Shown in pieces: positions 10,759 to 21,465 of a stretch of 64,000 nt of DNA. Location of the stretch: assembly GCF_001565895.1 (NCBI RefSeq), contig NZ_LSNE01000003.1, positions 788,380 through 852,379 on the forward strand. The letters run 5' to 3'. The position numbers were made by a program, and so were the translations under genes. The notes beneath the pieces are model-generated. The model searched no databases. It saw only the letters and a program-made list of their open reading frames with translations, and was not told the origin of the DNA. This stretch comes from Paraglaciecola hydrolytica. Lineage in GTDB: Bacteria > Pseudomonadota > Gammaproteobacteria > Enterobacterales > Alteromonadaceae. The first letter of the stretch is position 1; each line of letters opens with the position of its first letter.

Positions 10759-13700
10759 ATGCGAACAGCGTCTTTTTATGTGGCTTACATCGTCAGAAAA
10801 TTATGGGCACTACTTGCGGTAAGCTTAGTAGTAATCGCTGTTGCCCTCAGTTTATTGCGTTTTTCTCTACCTTATCTCAATGAACAAAAACAAGTATTAG
10901 AAGATTATTTAGGCCAGCAATTTGGCGCTGAATTACGTATTGGCAGTATTACCGCTCAGTGGAAAGGCTTGGGCCCAGCCATTGTGCTGCAAGACATTCA
11001 ACTGGTGCAAAATAAGCAATCTCCTATACATTTAGAAATCGCAGAAACTATCATCGAGCTGGACTTTTGGGATTCGGTATTACAAGGCCAAATTCAATCT
11101 AATAAGTTTGCATTGCAAGATATGCGAGTCACTATTGATCTGGCGTCATTGCAACAAGAAGATAGTGATTATCCTATAGTATCGGCCCTCGAAAAGTTGT
11201 TTCTTCAACAACTACAATCTTTTTCGATCAGCGATAGTCGCATACTCTTACTTACCCCTGATGATCAACAAACCGTGTTAATTGATCAGGTTTCTTGGGT
11301 TAATAAAGGTGATAGGCATCAAGGCCGAGGGCAGTTACAAATTGCTGAAATCGCGAAAAACTCCGCCTCTTTTATTCTCGATCTCTATGGTCATGACACT
11401 GATATTTCAGGTACTTTTTTTGCTAAAGGTGAAGAACTCGACTTATCGCCTTGGGTAAGCCAGTGGCTGCAAACATCGCATAAATTAGTAGAAAGTCGTG
11501 GCAGTTTTGTGATGTGGGCGAGCATCACTCAACAATCACTTAGCTCAGTGCAATTAGATATTTCCAATAGCCGTTTTAGTTGGGACACAGGGGCAAGCAA
11601 AATCCGTGCGGCAGTATCTGGCGGGCAAATAAATGCTGCTCCAGTTAACACCAGCGACAATTCCAGTTGGGTGATTAATCTGGATAATTTTTCGCTGATG
11701 TTAAATGATCAACTATCGATTTCTACCTGGTTAGCCAAGTTAGATAGTAAGGGACATTTTACCCTCAACAATGCAGAGCCGTTAGAGCTACAGCCTTTTG
11801 TAGCATTATTGCCTTTGTTAATTGATGAGTCAGCCGTGGCCTTGCTTGATGAATTACAGCCGCAGGCCGTTTTAGATAAGCTACAACTGGCAGTGAATTT
11901 AAGTGGGGAGCTGAATCTGGCCACTAAAATTAGTCAGCTAGCTTGGCAACAAACCCCCGCAATACCAGGTTTGTCCCACGCAGACGCAGAGTTATTATGG
12001 TCAAACTCTAGAGGTAAACTCAGTCTGCAAAGCACGAATAAAAGCTTACTGGTTTCACAAATATTGCCACAAGATATTGATTTTACCGATCTGAGCGCGA
12101 CCTTATTTATTACCCTAGGGCCAGATGGTTTAGAGCTTAGAGGTGAAGACATCGCCCTGCATAGCCCTCAATTAAGTGTTTATCCTGAATTTTATTATAA
12201 TTCTGCGCAGCGGTTTTTAGCGGCCAGCGCCAATATCTCCACCCTGGACGTGGCCGATGTAGCCCATTTTTATCCGGCTAAGTTGATGGGAGAAGAAACT
12301 AAGGACTATTTAAGCGGATCTTTACAAACAGGCACGGTAAACGCGGCACAAGTATTATGGCACGGTAGTTTTAGTGAGTTTCCCTTCAAACAACAACAAG
12401 GCATATTTCAAGCCGCGGTAGAGATTGAAGAGGGCGTATTAGAATTTGACCCGCAGTGGCCAGCATTAACAGATTTGCATATCAATTTGTTGTTTGAAAA
12501 TGAAGGGCTGTGGATGCGCAGCCAGCAAGGTAAGTTGCTTGATGTAAAACTAGCAGATTTAAGTGCAGCGATCCCATCTTTAGCTAAGGGAGCCATACTC
12601 AGCATAGACGCCAAAGGCTTGGCTAGTGGCACACAAGTACGTGAACTTATGTTGCAAAGTAGCTTGGCTGACTCTTTGGGTAAAGTATTACAACAGGTGC
12701 AGATTGACGACCAACTAAGCACGGAGCTGCATCTGCATATTCCGCTCAGTGGCAAAGATGTAGTCGCCAGCGGCAAGGTCACCTTAACCGACAGTAGTGT
12801 ATTGATATCCAGTTTAGATCTACAACTTGAACATGCCAAAGGTCTGGTTAGTTTTGTGAACGACAAGGTAAGTTTTAAAAACTTGTCGGCTAATTTACTC
12901 AACCAAGCGGTTAAAGTCAGTTTTAATGGTTTACAGAAAAATCAACACTATGAAGCTGATATTAATATTAAGGGCGACTGGCAGACCACAAAGCTACTGA
13001 ATAAATATCACCCCGCCTTAGCATCTTACCTATCTGGTAGCAGCCTTTGGCAGGCTGATGTCAATCTTCAGTTGCCACAAGATGGTTACGAATACACAGC
13101 AACTGTGCAGTCAGATTTAGTGAGACTACAATCCGAATTACCTTTCCCCTTTGATAAGCCTGCATCTCAAGCCCGAGCATTGCTAGTTGAAGTGAAAGGT
13201 AATAAACAGGCCTCAGTGGTTAAAGTACAGTTAGGCAATGATGTGGAATTTAATGGTAATTTGCTTCATGACAGCATGAGGTTTTCCCGCGCGCATCTGT
13301 CGGTTGGTGAATCAGATTTAGTAGGCATGGGACTGGGTTTTAGTGTTTCGGCTAATCTTAGGACACTGAATATCGATGACTGGTATCAGGCGATAAATCA
13401 TCTCATTAGCAATACCGACAGCAGCAATGACAAGCCTGGGCAACAGGCTATTTTAGAGGCGCCAAAACGGGTTTTTATCAGTGCTGATAATGCCATCTTA
13501 GCGTCGCAAAAACTGAGTAACCTTGAATTAGTGGTAAAAAATACCAACGACAGTTGGCTGCTGGATGTCAACGCCAAAGAAACGCGAATGGAAGTCGCTC
13601 TGTACAAAGACTGGCTGAACCAAGGTGTGAATATTAATGCCGATTTTATCGATTTACTCAATTGGCAATCTCTCAGTAAGGAGACCACAGAGAGTGAGGA

Positions 13701-14649
13701 GCCTAGATTTGATCTTGATCCTAGTAGGTTTCCGCCGATTAAGTTCTCCTGCCAACGTTGCCGTATATTAAATAATGACCTAGGCAAGGTTGATCTCGCG
13801 CTGTCGCGTACATCCGGTGGCATGCGCATTGATAACTTTAGAATGAATAACAGTCATGGTTTACTTTATGCGCAGGGTGATTGGTTTGTTAATCAAGGCA
13901 AAAGTAGCACCCGTGTTACTGGTGAATTTAGCAGTTCTGACTTTGGCGCCTTATTAAAAGGCTTTCAATTTAACTCCGGTATTAAAGACTCATCGGCCAG
14001 TGCAAAGTTTGATTTAAGCTGGCAACAAGCACCCCATGAATTTAATCTGGCGAGTTTAACGGGCGATATGGAATGGCGTTTAAGTGATGGCTATTTGACA
14101 GAAATCACCGATAAAGGCTCAAGGATATTCAGTATTTTGAGTTTGGATTCCTTGGTACGTAAACTTAAACTGGATTTTAGGGATGTATTTGCCAAAGGCT
14201 TTTTCTACGACAAGATGAATGGCTCTTTTCAGATCCAAAACGGCATAGTGGATACTCGTGATACTGTGGTTGATGGTGGTGCGGGTGAAATCACTATGTT
14301 AGGTTATGCGGATTTAAATGCGCAAAAATTAAATTATCAAATCTCCTTTGCACCTAAGGTAACATCTAGCCTGCCGGTAATTGTGGCTTGGATGGTAAAT
14401 CCTGCCACAGCGCTGGCGGCCTTAGCTATCGATCAGGTGCTGACCTCTGCCAAGGTCATTTCAAATATCCAATTTTCACTGACCGGCACTTTTGACGAAC
14501 CAATTATTGAAGAGCTACAGCGGGACAGTAAAGAAATAAGCCTACCGGCCAAACTCCCCACTGAAAACATACCGCAAAAATTAGATGGCAGCATTATTGA
14601 TCAGCCGGTTGATTTAGAACTACAGCCAGAGGGACCAATCAGTGGCTAG
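10759..14649 (+). CDS. yhdP: YhdP-type AsmA-like lipid-transport protein
   Basis: 1296 residues, the usual YhdP size. One N-terminal membrane helix (~18-38) anchors a very long periplasmic domain of repeating amphipathic beta-strands (DUF3971 plus AsmA-like C-terminal region, with the GAGEITMLGYADL segment near ~1175). YhdP, TamB and YdbH are thought to form bridges that carry phospholipid from the inner to the outer membrane. The tail (after ~1255) is Pro/Glu-rich. It overlaps the nitrilase gene by 8 nt, so the two are probably co-translated. Confidence 0.93.
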   Translation: MRTASFYVAYIVRKLWALLAVSLVVIAVALSLLRFSLPYLNEQKQVLEDYLGQQFGAELRIGSITAQWKGLGPAIVLQDIQLVQNKQSPIHLEIAETIIELDFWDSVLQGQIQSNKFALQDMRVTIDLASLQQEDSDYPIVSALEKLFLQQLQSFSISDSRILLLTPDDQQTVLIDQVSWVNKGDRHQGRGQLQIAEIAKNSASFILDLYGHDTDISGTFFAKGEELDLSPWVSQWLQTSHKLVESRGSFVMWASITQQSLSSVQLDISNSRFSWDTGASKIRAAVSGGQINAAPVNTSDNSSWVINLDNFSLMLNDQLSISTWLAKLDSKGHFTLNNAEPLELQPFVALLPLLIDESAVALLDELQPQAVLDKLQLAVNLSGELNLATKISQLAWQQTPAIPGLSHADAELLWSNSRGKLSLQSTNKSLLVSQILPQDIDFTDLSATLFITLGPDGLELRGEDIALHSPQLSVYPEFYYNSAQRFLAASANISTLDVADVAHFYPAKLMGEETKDYLSGSLQTGTVNAAQVLWHGSFSEFPFKQQQGIFQAAVEIEEGVLEFDPQWPALTDLHINLLFENEGLWMRSQQGKLLDVKLADLSAAIPSLAKGAILSIDAKGLASGTQVRELMLQSSLADSLGKVLQQVQIDDQLSTELHLHIPLSGKDVVASGKVTLTDSSVLISSLDLQLEHAKGLVSFVNDKVSFKNLSANLLNQAVKVSFNGLQKNQHYEADINIKGDWQTTKLLNKYHPALASYLSGSSLWQADVNLQLPQDGYEYTATVQSDLVRLQSELPFPFDKPASQARALLVEVKGNKQASVVKVQLGNDVEFNGNLLHDSMRFSRAHLSVGESDLVGMGLGFSVSANLRTLNIDDWYQAINHLISNTDSSNDKPGQQAILEAPKRVFISADNAILASQKLSNLELVVKNTNDSWLLDVNAKETRMEVALYKDWLNQGVNINADFIDLLNWQSLSKETTESEEPRFDLDPSRFPPIKFSCQRCRILNNDLGKVDLALSRTSGGMRIDNFRMNNSHGLLYAQGDWFVNQGKSSTRVTGEFSSSDFGALLKGFQFNSGIKDSSASAKFDLSWQQAPHEFNLASLTGDMEWRLSDGYLTEITDKGSRIFSILSLDSLVRKLKLDFRDVFAKGFFYDKMNGSFQIQNGIVDTRDTVVDGGAGEITMLGYADLNAQKLNYQISFAPKVTSSLPVIVAWMVNPATALAALAIDQVLTSAKVISNIQFSLTGTFDEPIIEELQRDSKEISLPAKLPTENIPQKLDGSIIDQPVDLELQPEGPISG

Positions 14650-15496
14650 GTTAATTGCCTTACAAATGACATCCAGTCCAAATGTAAACGACAATCTGGA
14701 CTTTGTTGAACAGCAACTCAAACAGTTACAGGTAATTGAAAGCACTCTTGTGGTATTGCCTGAGTGTTTTGCCTGTTTTGGCGGCGGTGATAAAACGGTA
14801 CTGCAAATCGCCGAAAAACGCGATGAGGGCCCAGTACAACAGCGTTTAAGTGCACTGGCTAAAACTTACAATATCTGGCTGGCCGCAGGCAGTTTTCCAC
14901 TCCTATGCAGCCCTGAGCCGAGAGGCCATGAAGATGGGCAGGAAAACAAATACACTGCTTCCTGTTTATTGTTTGATGATCAGGGCATTTTACAAGCTGA
15001 GTATCAAAAAATTCATTTGTTTGATGTACAGGTGGCCGACAATACCGGTAGCTATTTAGAATCCCGCAGCACACAAGCTGGCAATAAATTAGTGGTTATC
15101 GATAGCCCTTTTGGCAAGTTAGGTTTGGCGATCTGTTACGATATCCGTTTTGCTGGCCTGTTTCAGGCAATGAGCCAGTTGGCGCAGCTTGATGTACTGG
15201 TATTGCCTGCCGCTTTTACTCAACTTACCGGCAGCGCCCATTGGCAGGCCTTATTAACCGCCAGAGCTATCGAAAACCAATGTTATTTGGTGGCAGCTAA
15301 TCAAACTGGCGTGCACGCGAATAACAGACAAACGTACGGCCACTCCTGTATCATATCGCCATGGGGCGAAACCCTGGCTGAGCTACCGACCGAAACCGGA
15401 ATCATTGCCGCCACTATCGATTTTAATGCACTGAGTAATATTCGAACGAATATGCCAGTTGCCCAACATAATAAATTCAGGAGTTACCTTGTCTGA
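14642..15496 (+). CDS. nitrilase-superfamily amidase (Nit1/YbeM-like)
   Basis: 284 residues starting at a GTG inside the end of yhdP. The nitrilase catalytic triad is clear: Glu41 ([10 protein letters not shown]), Lys123 ([10 protein letters not shown]) and Cys165 (LAICYDIRF). This branch is closest to the Nit1/deaminated-glutathione amidases, which repair the side product of transaminase action on glutathione; the substrate assignment is inferred from overall form. It is sandwiched by overlaps between yhdP and tldD, an order common in gammaproteobacteria. Confidence 0.9.
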   Translation: MARLIALQMTSSPNVNDNLDFVEQQLKQLQVIESTLVVLPECFACFGGGDKTVLQIAEKRDEGPVQQRLSALAKTYNIWLAAGSFPLLCSPEPRGHEDGQENKYTASCLLFDDQGILQAEYQKIHLFDVQVADNTGSYLESRSTQAGNKLVVIDSPFGKLGLAICYDIRFAGLFQAMSQLAQLDVLVLPAAFTQLTGSAHWQALLTARAIENQCYLVAANQTGVHANNRQTYGHSCIISPWGETLAELPTETGIIAATIDFNALSNIRTNMPVAQHNKFRSYLV

Positions 15497-16931
15497 CTTG
15501 GTAGAAGCAAATTTACTCGACGCCTCACAACTTACCCGAGACTCATTGACGTCGGCACTTGATATTATTTATCAACACGACAATGATTTTGCCGATCTGT
15601 ATTTTCAGTCTAGTCAGCACGAGACGTGGGCCTTAGAAGACGGCATCATCAAAGAAGGTAGCTATAACATTGAACGAGGCGTAGGTGTACGTGCCGTCAG
15701 TGGCGAAAAAACTGGTTTTGCCTATTCCGATGATATCTCGCCCGATGCCTTGATGAAGGCTGCTACCGCCGCGCGCAGTATTTCAGGCCATGGTGGTCAG
15801 CACAAAGTCGCACCCTTGCGTGAAGCCAAATTTGATCCCCGTTATTACCAACAAAATCCTTTATTGGGCATGCAAGAGCAAGAAAAAATTGCCTTATTGC
15901 GTGCGGTAGATGAATACACGCGTAAACAAGAACCTGCCTTAAGTCAGGTGAATGTCAGTATTAGTGGAGTATATGAAGAAGTACTCATCGCAGCCACTGA
16001 CGGGACCTTTTGTACCGATATCCGTCCTTTGATCCGCTTAAATTGCTCGGTATTAATGGAAAAAGACGGGCGTCGTGAAAAAGGTAGCTCTGGTATGGGC
16101 GGCCGTTATGCCTACGAATATTTTTTACAACAAGAAGATGGTCGCCCACGTTACGAAGTCTTAGCCGATGAAGCCATTCACATGGCACGTATCAACATGC
16201 AAGCGATTGCAGCTCCCGCGGGACAAATGCCAGTAGTACTTGGCAGTGGTTGGCCCGGAGTATTGCTACATGAAGCCGTAGGGCATGGCTTAGAAGGCGA
16301 CTTTAACCGTAAAGGTGCCTCGACTTTTAGTGGCCGTATTGGTCAGCAGGTCGCTGCACGTGGTTGTACTATTGTGGATGATGGTACCTTGGCTAATCGC
16401 CGCGGCTCAATCAGTGTTGACGATGAAGGTACGCCTGGTCAGTACAATGTTTTGATCGAAGATGGCATTCTCAAAGGTTACATGCAGGATAAACTTAATG
16501 CCCGTTTGATGGGGGTTAAACCCACGGGTAACGGTCGTCGTGAGTCTTATGCTCATTTACCCATGCCACGTATGACCAATACCTATATGTTAGGTGGCAA
16601 ACATAGCCCAGAAGAAATAATTGCCTCTATCGATAAAGGCATTTATGCACCTAACTTTGGTGGTGGGCAGGTGGATATCACTTCAGGCAAGTTTGTATTT
16701 TCCACCTCTGAAGCCTATCTCATCGAAAAAGGTAAAATTACCAAACCCATTAAAGGGGCAACCTTAATCGGCAATGGCCCTGAAGCCATGCAAAAAGTGT
16801 CGATGATTGGTAATGACTTAGCACTAGATAAAGGTGTAGGTGTTTGTGGTAAAGATGGCCAGTCATTACCTGTGGGGGTTGGCCAGCCAACCTTAAAAGT
16901 GGATGAACTCACCGTAGGTGGCACGGCTTAA
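15489..16931 (+). CDS. tldD: metalloprotease TldD
   Basis: 480 residues from the TTG at 15489. I chose it because an AGGAG ribosome-binding site lies at 15479-15483 and the protein then begins SDLVEANLL, as TldD does; an in-frame TTG at 15459 lacks this. The zinc-site motif HExxxH ([11 protein letters not shown]) is at about residue 261. TldD and PmbA (TldE) form a heterodimer that degrades unfolded peptides such as CcdA and matures microcin B17-type peptides; TldD carries the metal. The gene overlaps the upstream amidase by 8 nt. It is the last gene of the mreB-to-tldD run. Confidence 0.96.
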   Translation: MSDLVEANLLDASQLTRDSLTSALDIIYQHDNDFADLYFQSSQHETWALEDGIIKEGSYNIERGVGVRAVSGEKTGFAYSDDISPDALMKAATAARSISGHGGQHKVAPLREAKFDPRYYQQNPLLGMQEQEKIALLRAVDEYTRKQEPALSQVNVSISGVYEEVLIAATDGTFCTDIRPLIRLNCSVLMEKDGRREKGSSGMGGRYAYEYFLQQEDGRPRYEVLADEAIHMARINMQAIAAPAGQMPVVLGSGWPGVLLHEAVGHGLEGDFNRKGASTFSGRIGQQVAARGCTIVDDGTLANRRGSISVDDEGTPGQYNVLIEDGILKGYMQDKLNARLMGVKPTGNGRRESYAHLPMPRMTNTYMLGGKHSPEEIIASIDKGIYAPNFGGGQVDITSGKFVFSTSEAYLIEKGKITKPIKGATLIGNGPEAMQKVSMIGNDLALDKGVGVCGKDGQSLPVGVGQPTLKVDELTVGGTA

Positions 16932-16950
16932 TAAAAGTTTGTACAAGCTC

Positions 16951-16984
16951 TGTAGCTAGACGATATAAAAAATAGTCTAGCGAC
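16951..16984. terminator. possible hairpin between convergent tldD and Ig-lipoprotein genes
   Basis: Inverted repeat GCTAGAC (16955-16961) / GTCTAGC (16975-16981), extendable to TGT/ACA across one mismatch, with an AT-rich 13-nt loop. It lies midway in the 78-nt convergent gap. No T-run follows, so a terminator role is only likely from position. Confidence 0.35.
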
Positions 16985-17009
16985 AGAAGCAAAAATACCT
17001 TTGGCACTG

Positions 17010-19442
17010 CTAAGGTAAAGTCACCACAAAACTCACCGTAGATTCCACTCCACTTGGCGTTGTTACAAGTACACTAACGGTAGCGGTTGTGGCATTTCCT
17101 GTGTCATCACTGCGGCTATTGGTCAGGGTAAACTTGGCTTGTTGAGCCCCTGTTTTATTAGTTGAGCGGGCCAATATATTAATCTCTCCTCCCAATAATC
17201 CAGCGGTACTGCTTATTATAATTGTTGAACCAGATGGTATAGGTTGAGCGGCAGTGTCTGAATAAATAAGGTCGAAACTCAGGCTTTCACTGCGTGCAAT
17301 ACTTAAGGCTGGCTGTGTAATGTTTGGATGATTGCTCGCAATAGCCATACCGTTCGACACGACATCAAGCAGGCTTTCTGAGCTTGACATAACCAGCTCT
17401 AAAGCTTGTCTGATATGCACAGTGGCCGCACTACCTTGGCCGCAGGCACTATCACTGATACATTGGGGGCCATTGAATAATCCATCTGGCCCGTCAAATT
17501 GGCCATTGCTGTTGTAGTCCAAAAATATTTCAGATGCATCTTTTAGATTGTTTGCGTTATCGTCGCGCCAGGCTTCGCTGTAATCAACAAATCCTGTTAA
17601 ACCGTAAGCACTGGATTCTAAGCCACTATCGGTATTATCGATAAGAGCCGGGCCATCTGCATTGTCATAACTGTTGTTACCATTGGCATCAAATAAGGTT
17701 TCATGACCAATCGCTGTGGCTAGAATGGTAATTCTGTGGTCAGGAGTGCGTGGGTTGGCACTTGTCCATATAACCGAGCAACTACCCGCTACAGTAGTAC
17801 AACTGGGTTCGATTATGCCACCTTCGGTAGTAAAGCTTACAGCAGTGCCATCTGGAGCCGGATTATTAAAGGTATCAGCAAGACGTGCGACTATATCAAC
17901 GGTTTGACCACTAATGTTATTTGTCTCAGGATTAAGATTGCTGGCTGACAAGGTAAAACTGTTTTGATCAGGCAGGCCGGTGTTTATCGACAATAAGTCA
18001 GATTGGGTGCGCAGTATTTCACCTGAGCTTGCAGTAACGTGTGCGGTTACCCTGACCGAAGTCGGCACATTACCCGAGGTTACACGAGTGCTAATCTGAC
18101 CTTGGGAATTGGTAAAGCCTTTGTCAGGAGATAAGCTTAAACCTCCCGTACTGGTATTGAGAGAAAATGTCACCTCTTGTTGCGCCAATGCATTACCTAA
18201 CGACCCCTTAACTTCAAACACCAAGGTTGAAATGGTGTTGCCGCCAGTACCTTGTAACACGATCTGGTTTGGGTCGGCCGACACAAAGGTGATTGAGCCA
18301 ACCGAGTCAGGCAAAATGCTTATGGTTCTGGATACTGACATCAGTGAGTTATTAACTAGTACCGAAGCCGTCACCACATCCTGATTACCACCACAATTTA
18401 AATCTTCAAATGTAGATTGGGCAATGCCATTGATAGTATTGACCTGTTGGTCGATAGCTGCCAAACCATTACTAACACAGCTTGAACTAAAACTAACTGG
18501 GGTTTGACTTAAAATACGCTGGTCATTTTGATCCACCAGCGCCAAAGTAAAACCTAGGGTGGCACCTGCACTTAGCTCAACATTGGCATCTGCCGTTTCA
18601 CCAATAATACCTAAAGCATTTTCAATAAATACATCACCCGCAAAATACCCTAAGCGTATAGTGTCTTGGGTATTGGAATTAGCGGATTGAATTTCGTAAT
18701 TAACACTGGCAACTAGGCTGATATCCCCAAGTTGAATTTGCGCACTGGCGGTGCCCGCACCTAAATCAGCTGTACTGCCCGCTAAAGTAACTTGAGCTAC
18801 CCCATTAGCATTGGTTAATGCAGAAGTAATGGCTAGGTCACCACGCTGAGCCATGAAAGTGACGATGGTATTGGCCATCGCTTGAGCTTGGGCATCTAAT
18901 AGGGTGACCTGTAATATGGCGCTTTCATCTGCCCTAAAACGGTTAATATTTTGGCCGTTTTGCAATAGGGCGAGTGTAACGCTGGGCTGTGTGACAACTA
19001 CAGTGCCAGCACTGAGAAATTCATAGTTAGCATTGGCACTTAGCTCAGCATATTGCGCCACTATGGTAGCGGCAGCGACATCAGCGGCACTGCTTGTAAG
19101 GGTAACTTGTGCAATACCAGCAGCATCGGTTAATTTACTGGCAGTAGATAAGCTACCTAATTCTGCAGTAAAACTCACCACCTGCCCTACGACCACACTG
19201 CCATTATTGGTTAATTTGGCTCTGACACATAAGCTGTCACCAGCAGTAAAGCTGTGGTCAGTAACGCTCTGACAACTAACATCCAATATCTGTAACGTTA
19301 AGCTGTAGTTGTTAGTGTTGCCACCGCCACCAAAAGGGTCATCGCCATTGGCTCCCGAAACGCCTTTTTTGCAAGAGTTTAAAAAAACCAACATAAAAGC
19401 TAAAAAGATAATGTGTACGAGTTTTCCCTTTCTATGTGCCAT
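17010..19442 (-). CDS. lipoprotein with bacterial Ig-like (Big_1) repeats
   Basis: 810 residues. A lipobox (LNSC, Cys24) predicts an acylated lipoprotein. The next ~550 residues contain several Big_1/invasin-type Ig repeats, recognisable by repeated 'NANGVAQVTL'-like strands at ~115, ~215 and again near 335 and 470. Around residues 590-665 there are three Asp/Asn-rich loops (DANGNNSYDNADG, DDNANNLKDASE, DYNSNGQFDGPDG) resembling calcium-binding EF-hand or dockerin loops. It is probably a surface or periplasmic adhesion/structural protein; no specific ligand can be assigned. It is convergent with tldD and 6 nt downstream of yjgA, so it may be co-transcribed with it. Confidence 0.8.
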   Translation of the reverse strand: MAHRKGKLVHIIFLAFMLVFLNSCKKGVSGANGDDPFGGGGNTNNYSLTLQILDVSCQSVTDHSFTAGDSLCVRAKLTNNGSVVVGQVVSFTAELGSLSTASKLTDAAGIAQVTLTSSAADVAAATIVAQYAELSANANYEFLSAGTVVVTQPSVTLALLQNGQNINRFRADESAILQVTLLDAQAQAMANTIVTFMAQRGDLAITSALTNANGVAQVTLAGSTADLGAGTASAQIQLGDISLVASVNYEIQSANSNTQDTIRLGYFAGDVFIENALGIIGETADANVELSAGATLGFTLALVDQNDQRILSQTPVSFSSSCVSNGLAAIDQQVNTINGIAQSTFEDLNCGGNQDVVTASVLVNNSLMSVSRTISILPDSVGSITFVSADPNQIVLQGTGGNTISTLVFEVKGSLGNALAQQEVTFSLNTSTGGLSLSPDKGFTNSQGQISTRVTSGNVPTSVRVTAHVTASSGEILRTQSDLLSINTGLPDQNSFTLSASNLNPETNNISGQTVDIVARLADTFNNPAPDGTAVSFTTEGGIIEPSCTTVAGSCSVIWTSANPRTPDHRITILATAIGHETLFDANGNNSYDNADGPALIDNTDSGLESSAYGLTGFVDYSEAWRDDNANNLKDASEIFLDYNSNGQFDGPDGLFNGPQCISDSACGQGSAATVHIRQALELVMSSSESLLDVVSNGMAIASNHPNITQPALSIARSESLSFDLIYSDTAAQPIPSGSTIIISSTAGLLGGEINILARSTNKTGAQQAKFTLTNSRSDDTGNATTATVSVLVTTPSGVESTVSFVVTLP

Positions 19443-19448
19443 ATTTTT

Positions 19449-19988
19449 TTATCCGTTAATGACTTCTTGTAGATACTTAAATAATTCTCTAGCAGCTTTG
19501 GGCGGTTTATTTTCTGCTTGTTGCTTTTGTGCCTGACGCGCAAATTGGCGCAACTTTTGGCGGTCGAGCAAGGGATGCTGAGATATTGCTTTTTCAATTT
19601 TTTCCTCATTGCCATTGATCACGTTGTTTCTAAGCACTTCAATTTTGTGAAACGCGGCAGAAGAGGTTTGATGAGCAGACCTAATTACACCTATGGCTTG
19701 TTCAATGGCAACAGTATCGCGCTGACGCATCATTTTACCAATCAATTGTAACTGACGACGAAAACCTTCTTTTTTGCGGGTAATACGTCTTGCAAGCATT
19801 ACTGCATCAAGCAAGGCTTCATCCATAGGGATTTTAGCTAATTCAGAAGGGCTAAGTTCGATTAAGGATTCACCTAACTTTTGCAAGTCCAACATCTGGT
19901 TTTTTAACTGAGTTTTACTGAGGATTTCGCTCTCGTTTTCGATATCAAAATCACTTTCTACATCTTTGTTTTTTTTAGGGGCGGCCAT
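19449..19988 (-). CDS. yjgA: ribosome-associated protein DarP (YjgA)
   Basis: 179 residues, all-alpha, charged, with the DUF615 features SKTQLKNQMLDLQKLGESL and a C-terminal RQFARQAQKQ helix. YjgA/DarP binds late 50S precursors and helps 50S assembly. It is divergent from pmbA over a 79-nt gap, exactly as in Escherichia coli, which supports the assignment. The Ig lipoprotein gene follows closely on the same strand. Confidence 0.95.
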   Translation of the reverse strand: MAAPKKNKDVESDFDIENESEILSKTQLKNQMLDLQKLGESLIELSPSELAKIPMDEALLDAVMLARRITRKKEGFRRQLQLIGKMMRQRDTVAIEQAIGVIRSAHQTSSAAFHKIEVLRNNVINGNEEKIEKAISQHPLLDRQKLRQFARQAQKQQAENKPPKAARELFKYLQEVING

Positions 19989-20067
19989 GGCTTGATCTTT
20001 AGTGTTACACTAGGCCTAGATTGTAACCTTGATAACACTATTAATATAGTTCGATAACGCGGGTCGT

Positions 20068-21393
20068 ATGCAGCAGCAATTAGCAGAAATTCAAAACATA
20101 GTCGAAGATGCCCTCAAACTAGCCAAAACAATGGGGGCTACCCAAGCTGAAGCCAGCATGTCAAAGGTGCAAGGTATTGCGGTTTCCTCCCGTTTGAAAG
20201 AAGTTGAAACCGTTGAGTTTACCAACGATGGCGGTTTGGGTATCACGGTTTATCATGGCAAGAAAAAAGGCAGTGCATCTACAGCTGATTTATCTCCCCA
20301 AGCCCTTAAACTGACAGTCGAAAAAGCCATCGAAATCGCTAAACATACCAGCGAAGATCCTTTTTCTGGTTTGGCCGACAAAGAGTTAATGGCCTTTGAG
20401 TATCCTGATCTAGACCTGTTTCACCCCCAAGAACTCGATACCGAATTTGCCATCAAACAAGTTATTGCTGCTGAAGAGGCTGCATTGAATGTTGATAAAC
20501 GCATTACTAACTCTGATGGCGCCTCTTATAACGCTAATTTAGGCACTAAGGTTTATGGCAACAGTCACGGCTTAAATGCCGGTTATCACAGCAGTCGTTA
20601 CAGTTTGAGTTGTGTGGTAATTGGTGAACAAAATGGTGATATGCAACGTGATTATGCCTACACGGTAAATCGTGAAGCCAATTTATTGTTATCACCAGCC
20701 CAAGTAGGTCTTGAAGCTGCACAGTTGACTTTAGCCCGTCTAGGCGCCAGAAAAGTTAAAACCTGTAAAGTGCCGGTATTATTTCATCGTGAAATAGCCT
20801 CGGGTCTGTTTGGCCATTTTGTGAGCGCCATCAGCGGTGGTAACCTCTATCGTAAATCTTCTTTTTTACTCGATAAACTGGGTCAACAAGTCCTGCCTTC
20901 GTGGTTAAATATTGTTGAAAAACCTCATGTATTACGCGGCTTAGCCAGCTCTCCTTTTGATCATGAAGGTGTGATCACCAAGGATATGGAAATCGTCACC
21001 GACGGCCATCTTAATCATTATCTGATGACCAGCTACTCAGCGCGTAAAATGAACATGACAACCACAGGTCATGCGGGGGGGATTCATAACTGGTTTATCA
21101 AACACAGTGGTCAATCTGATCAAGAGATGTTGGCTAAATTAGGTACTGGCCTTTTGGTTACCGAACTCATGGGTCAAGGTGTGAATATCGTCACCGGTGA
21201 TTATTCTCGTGGAGCCGCTGGTTTTTGGGTTGAAAATGGCGTGATCCAATACCCAGTTCACGAAATCACCATAGCCGGTAACTTGGCTGATATGTTGTTG
21301 AATATCGTTGCCATAGGCGCGCAGGCTGAAACCCGTGGAGCAATTCAAACCGGCTCGATATTGATTGATAATATGCAGGTTGCTGGTGATTAA
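20068..21393 (+). CDS. pmbA: metalloprotease PmbA (TldE)
   Basis: 441 residues, normal PmbA length. It is homologous in overall layout to TldD but has no HExxxH, as expected for the non-metal partner of the TldD/PmbA heterodimer. The Gly-rich C-terminal part ([23 protein letters not shown]) is typical. It is divergent from yjgA and followed by a strong terminator at 21412-21438. Having tldD only 3 kb upstream puts both subunits in one neighbourhood. Confidence 0.96.
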   Translation: MQQQLAEIQNIVEDALKLAKTMGATQAEASMSKVQGIAVSSRLKEVETVEFTNDGGLGITVYHGKKKGSASTADLSPQALKLTVEKAIEIAKHTSEDPFSGLADKELMAFEYPDLDLFHPQELDTEFAIKQVIAAEEAALNVDKRITNSDGASYNANLGTKVYGNSHGLNAGYHSSRYSLSCVVIGEQNGDMQRDYAYTVNREANLLLSPAQVGLEAAQLTLARLGARKVKTCKVPVLFHREIASGLFGHFVSAISGGNLYRKSSFLLDKLGQQVLPSWLNIVEKPHVLRGLASSPFDHEGVITKDMEIVTDGHLNHYLMTSYSARKMNMTTTGHAGGIHNWFIKHSGQSDQEMLAKLGTGLLVTELMGQGVNIVTGDYSRGAAGFWVENGVIQYPVHEITIAGNLADMLLNIVAIGAQAETRGAIQTGSILIDNMQVAGD

Positions 21394-21411
21394 GCTGACA
21401 AGCTAGATTGC

Positions 21412-21438
21412 AAAACGGAGGCTTATGCCTCCGTTTTT
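21412..21438 (+). terminator. Rho-independent terminator of pmbA
   Basis: An 11-bp perfect stem (AAAACGGAGGC / GCCTCCGTTTT), 4-nt loop TTAT and a T-run. The A-run on the other side lets it also work for the convergent gene ending at 21466. Confidence 0.93.
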
Positions 21439-21465
21439 GTTACTAGTGCGTTTAATAAATAATGC

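Noticed and set aside
12408-12902. 164-codon antisense frame within yhdP
   Set aside because: Ser/Leu/Cys-rich shadow of the yhdP coding strand, with no ribosome-binding site and no family resemblance.
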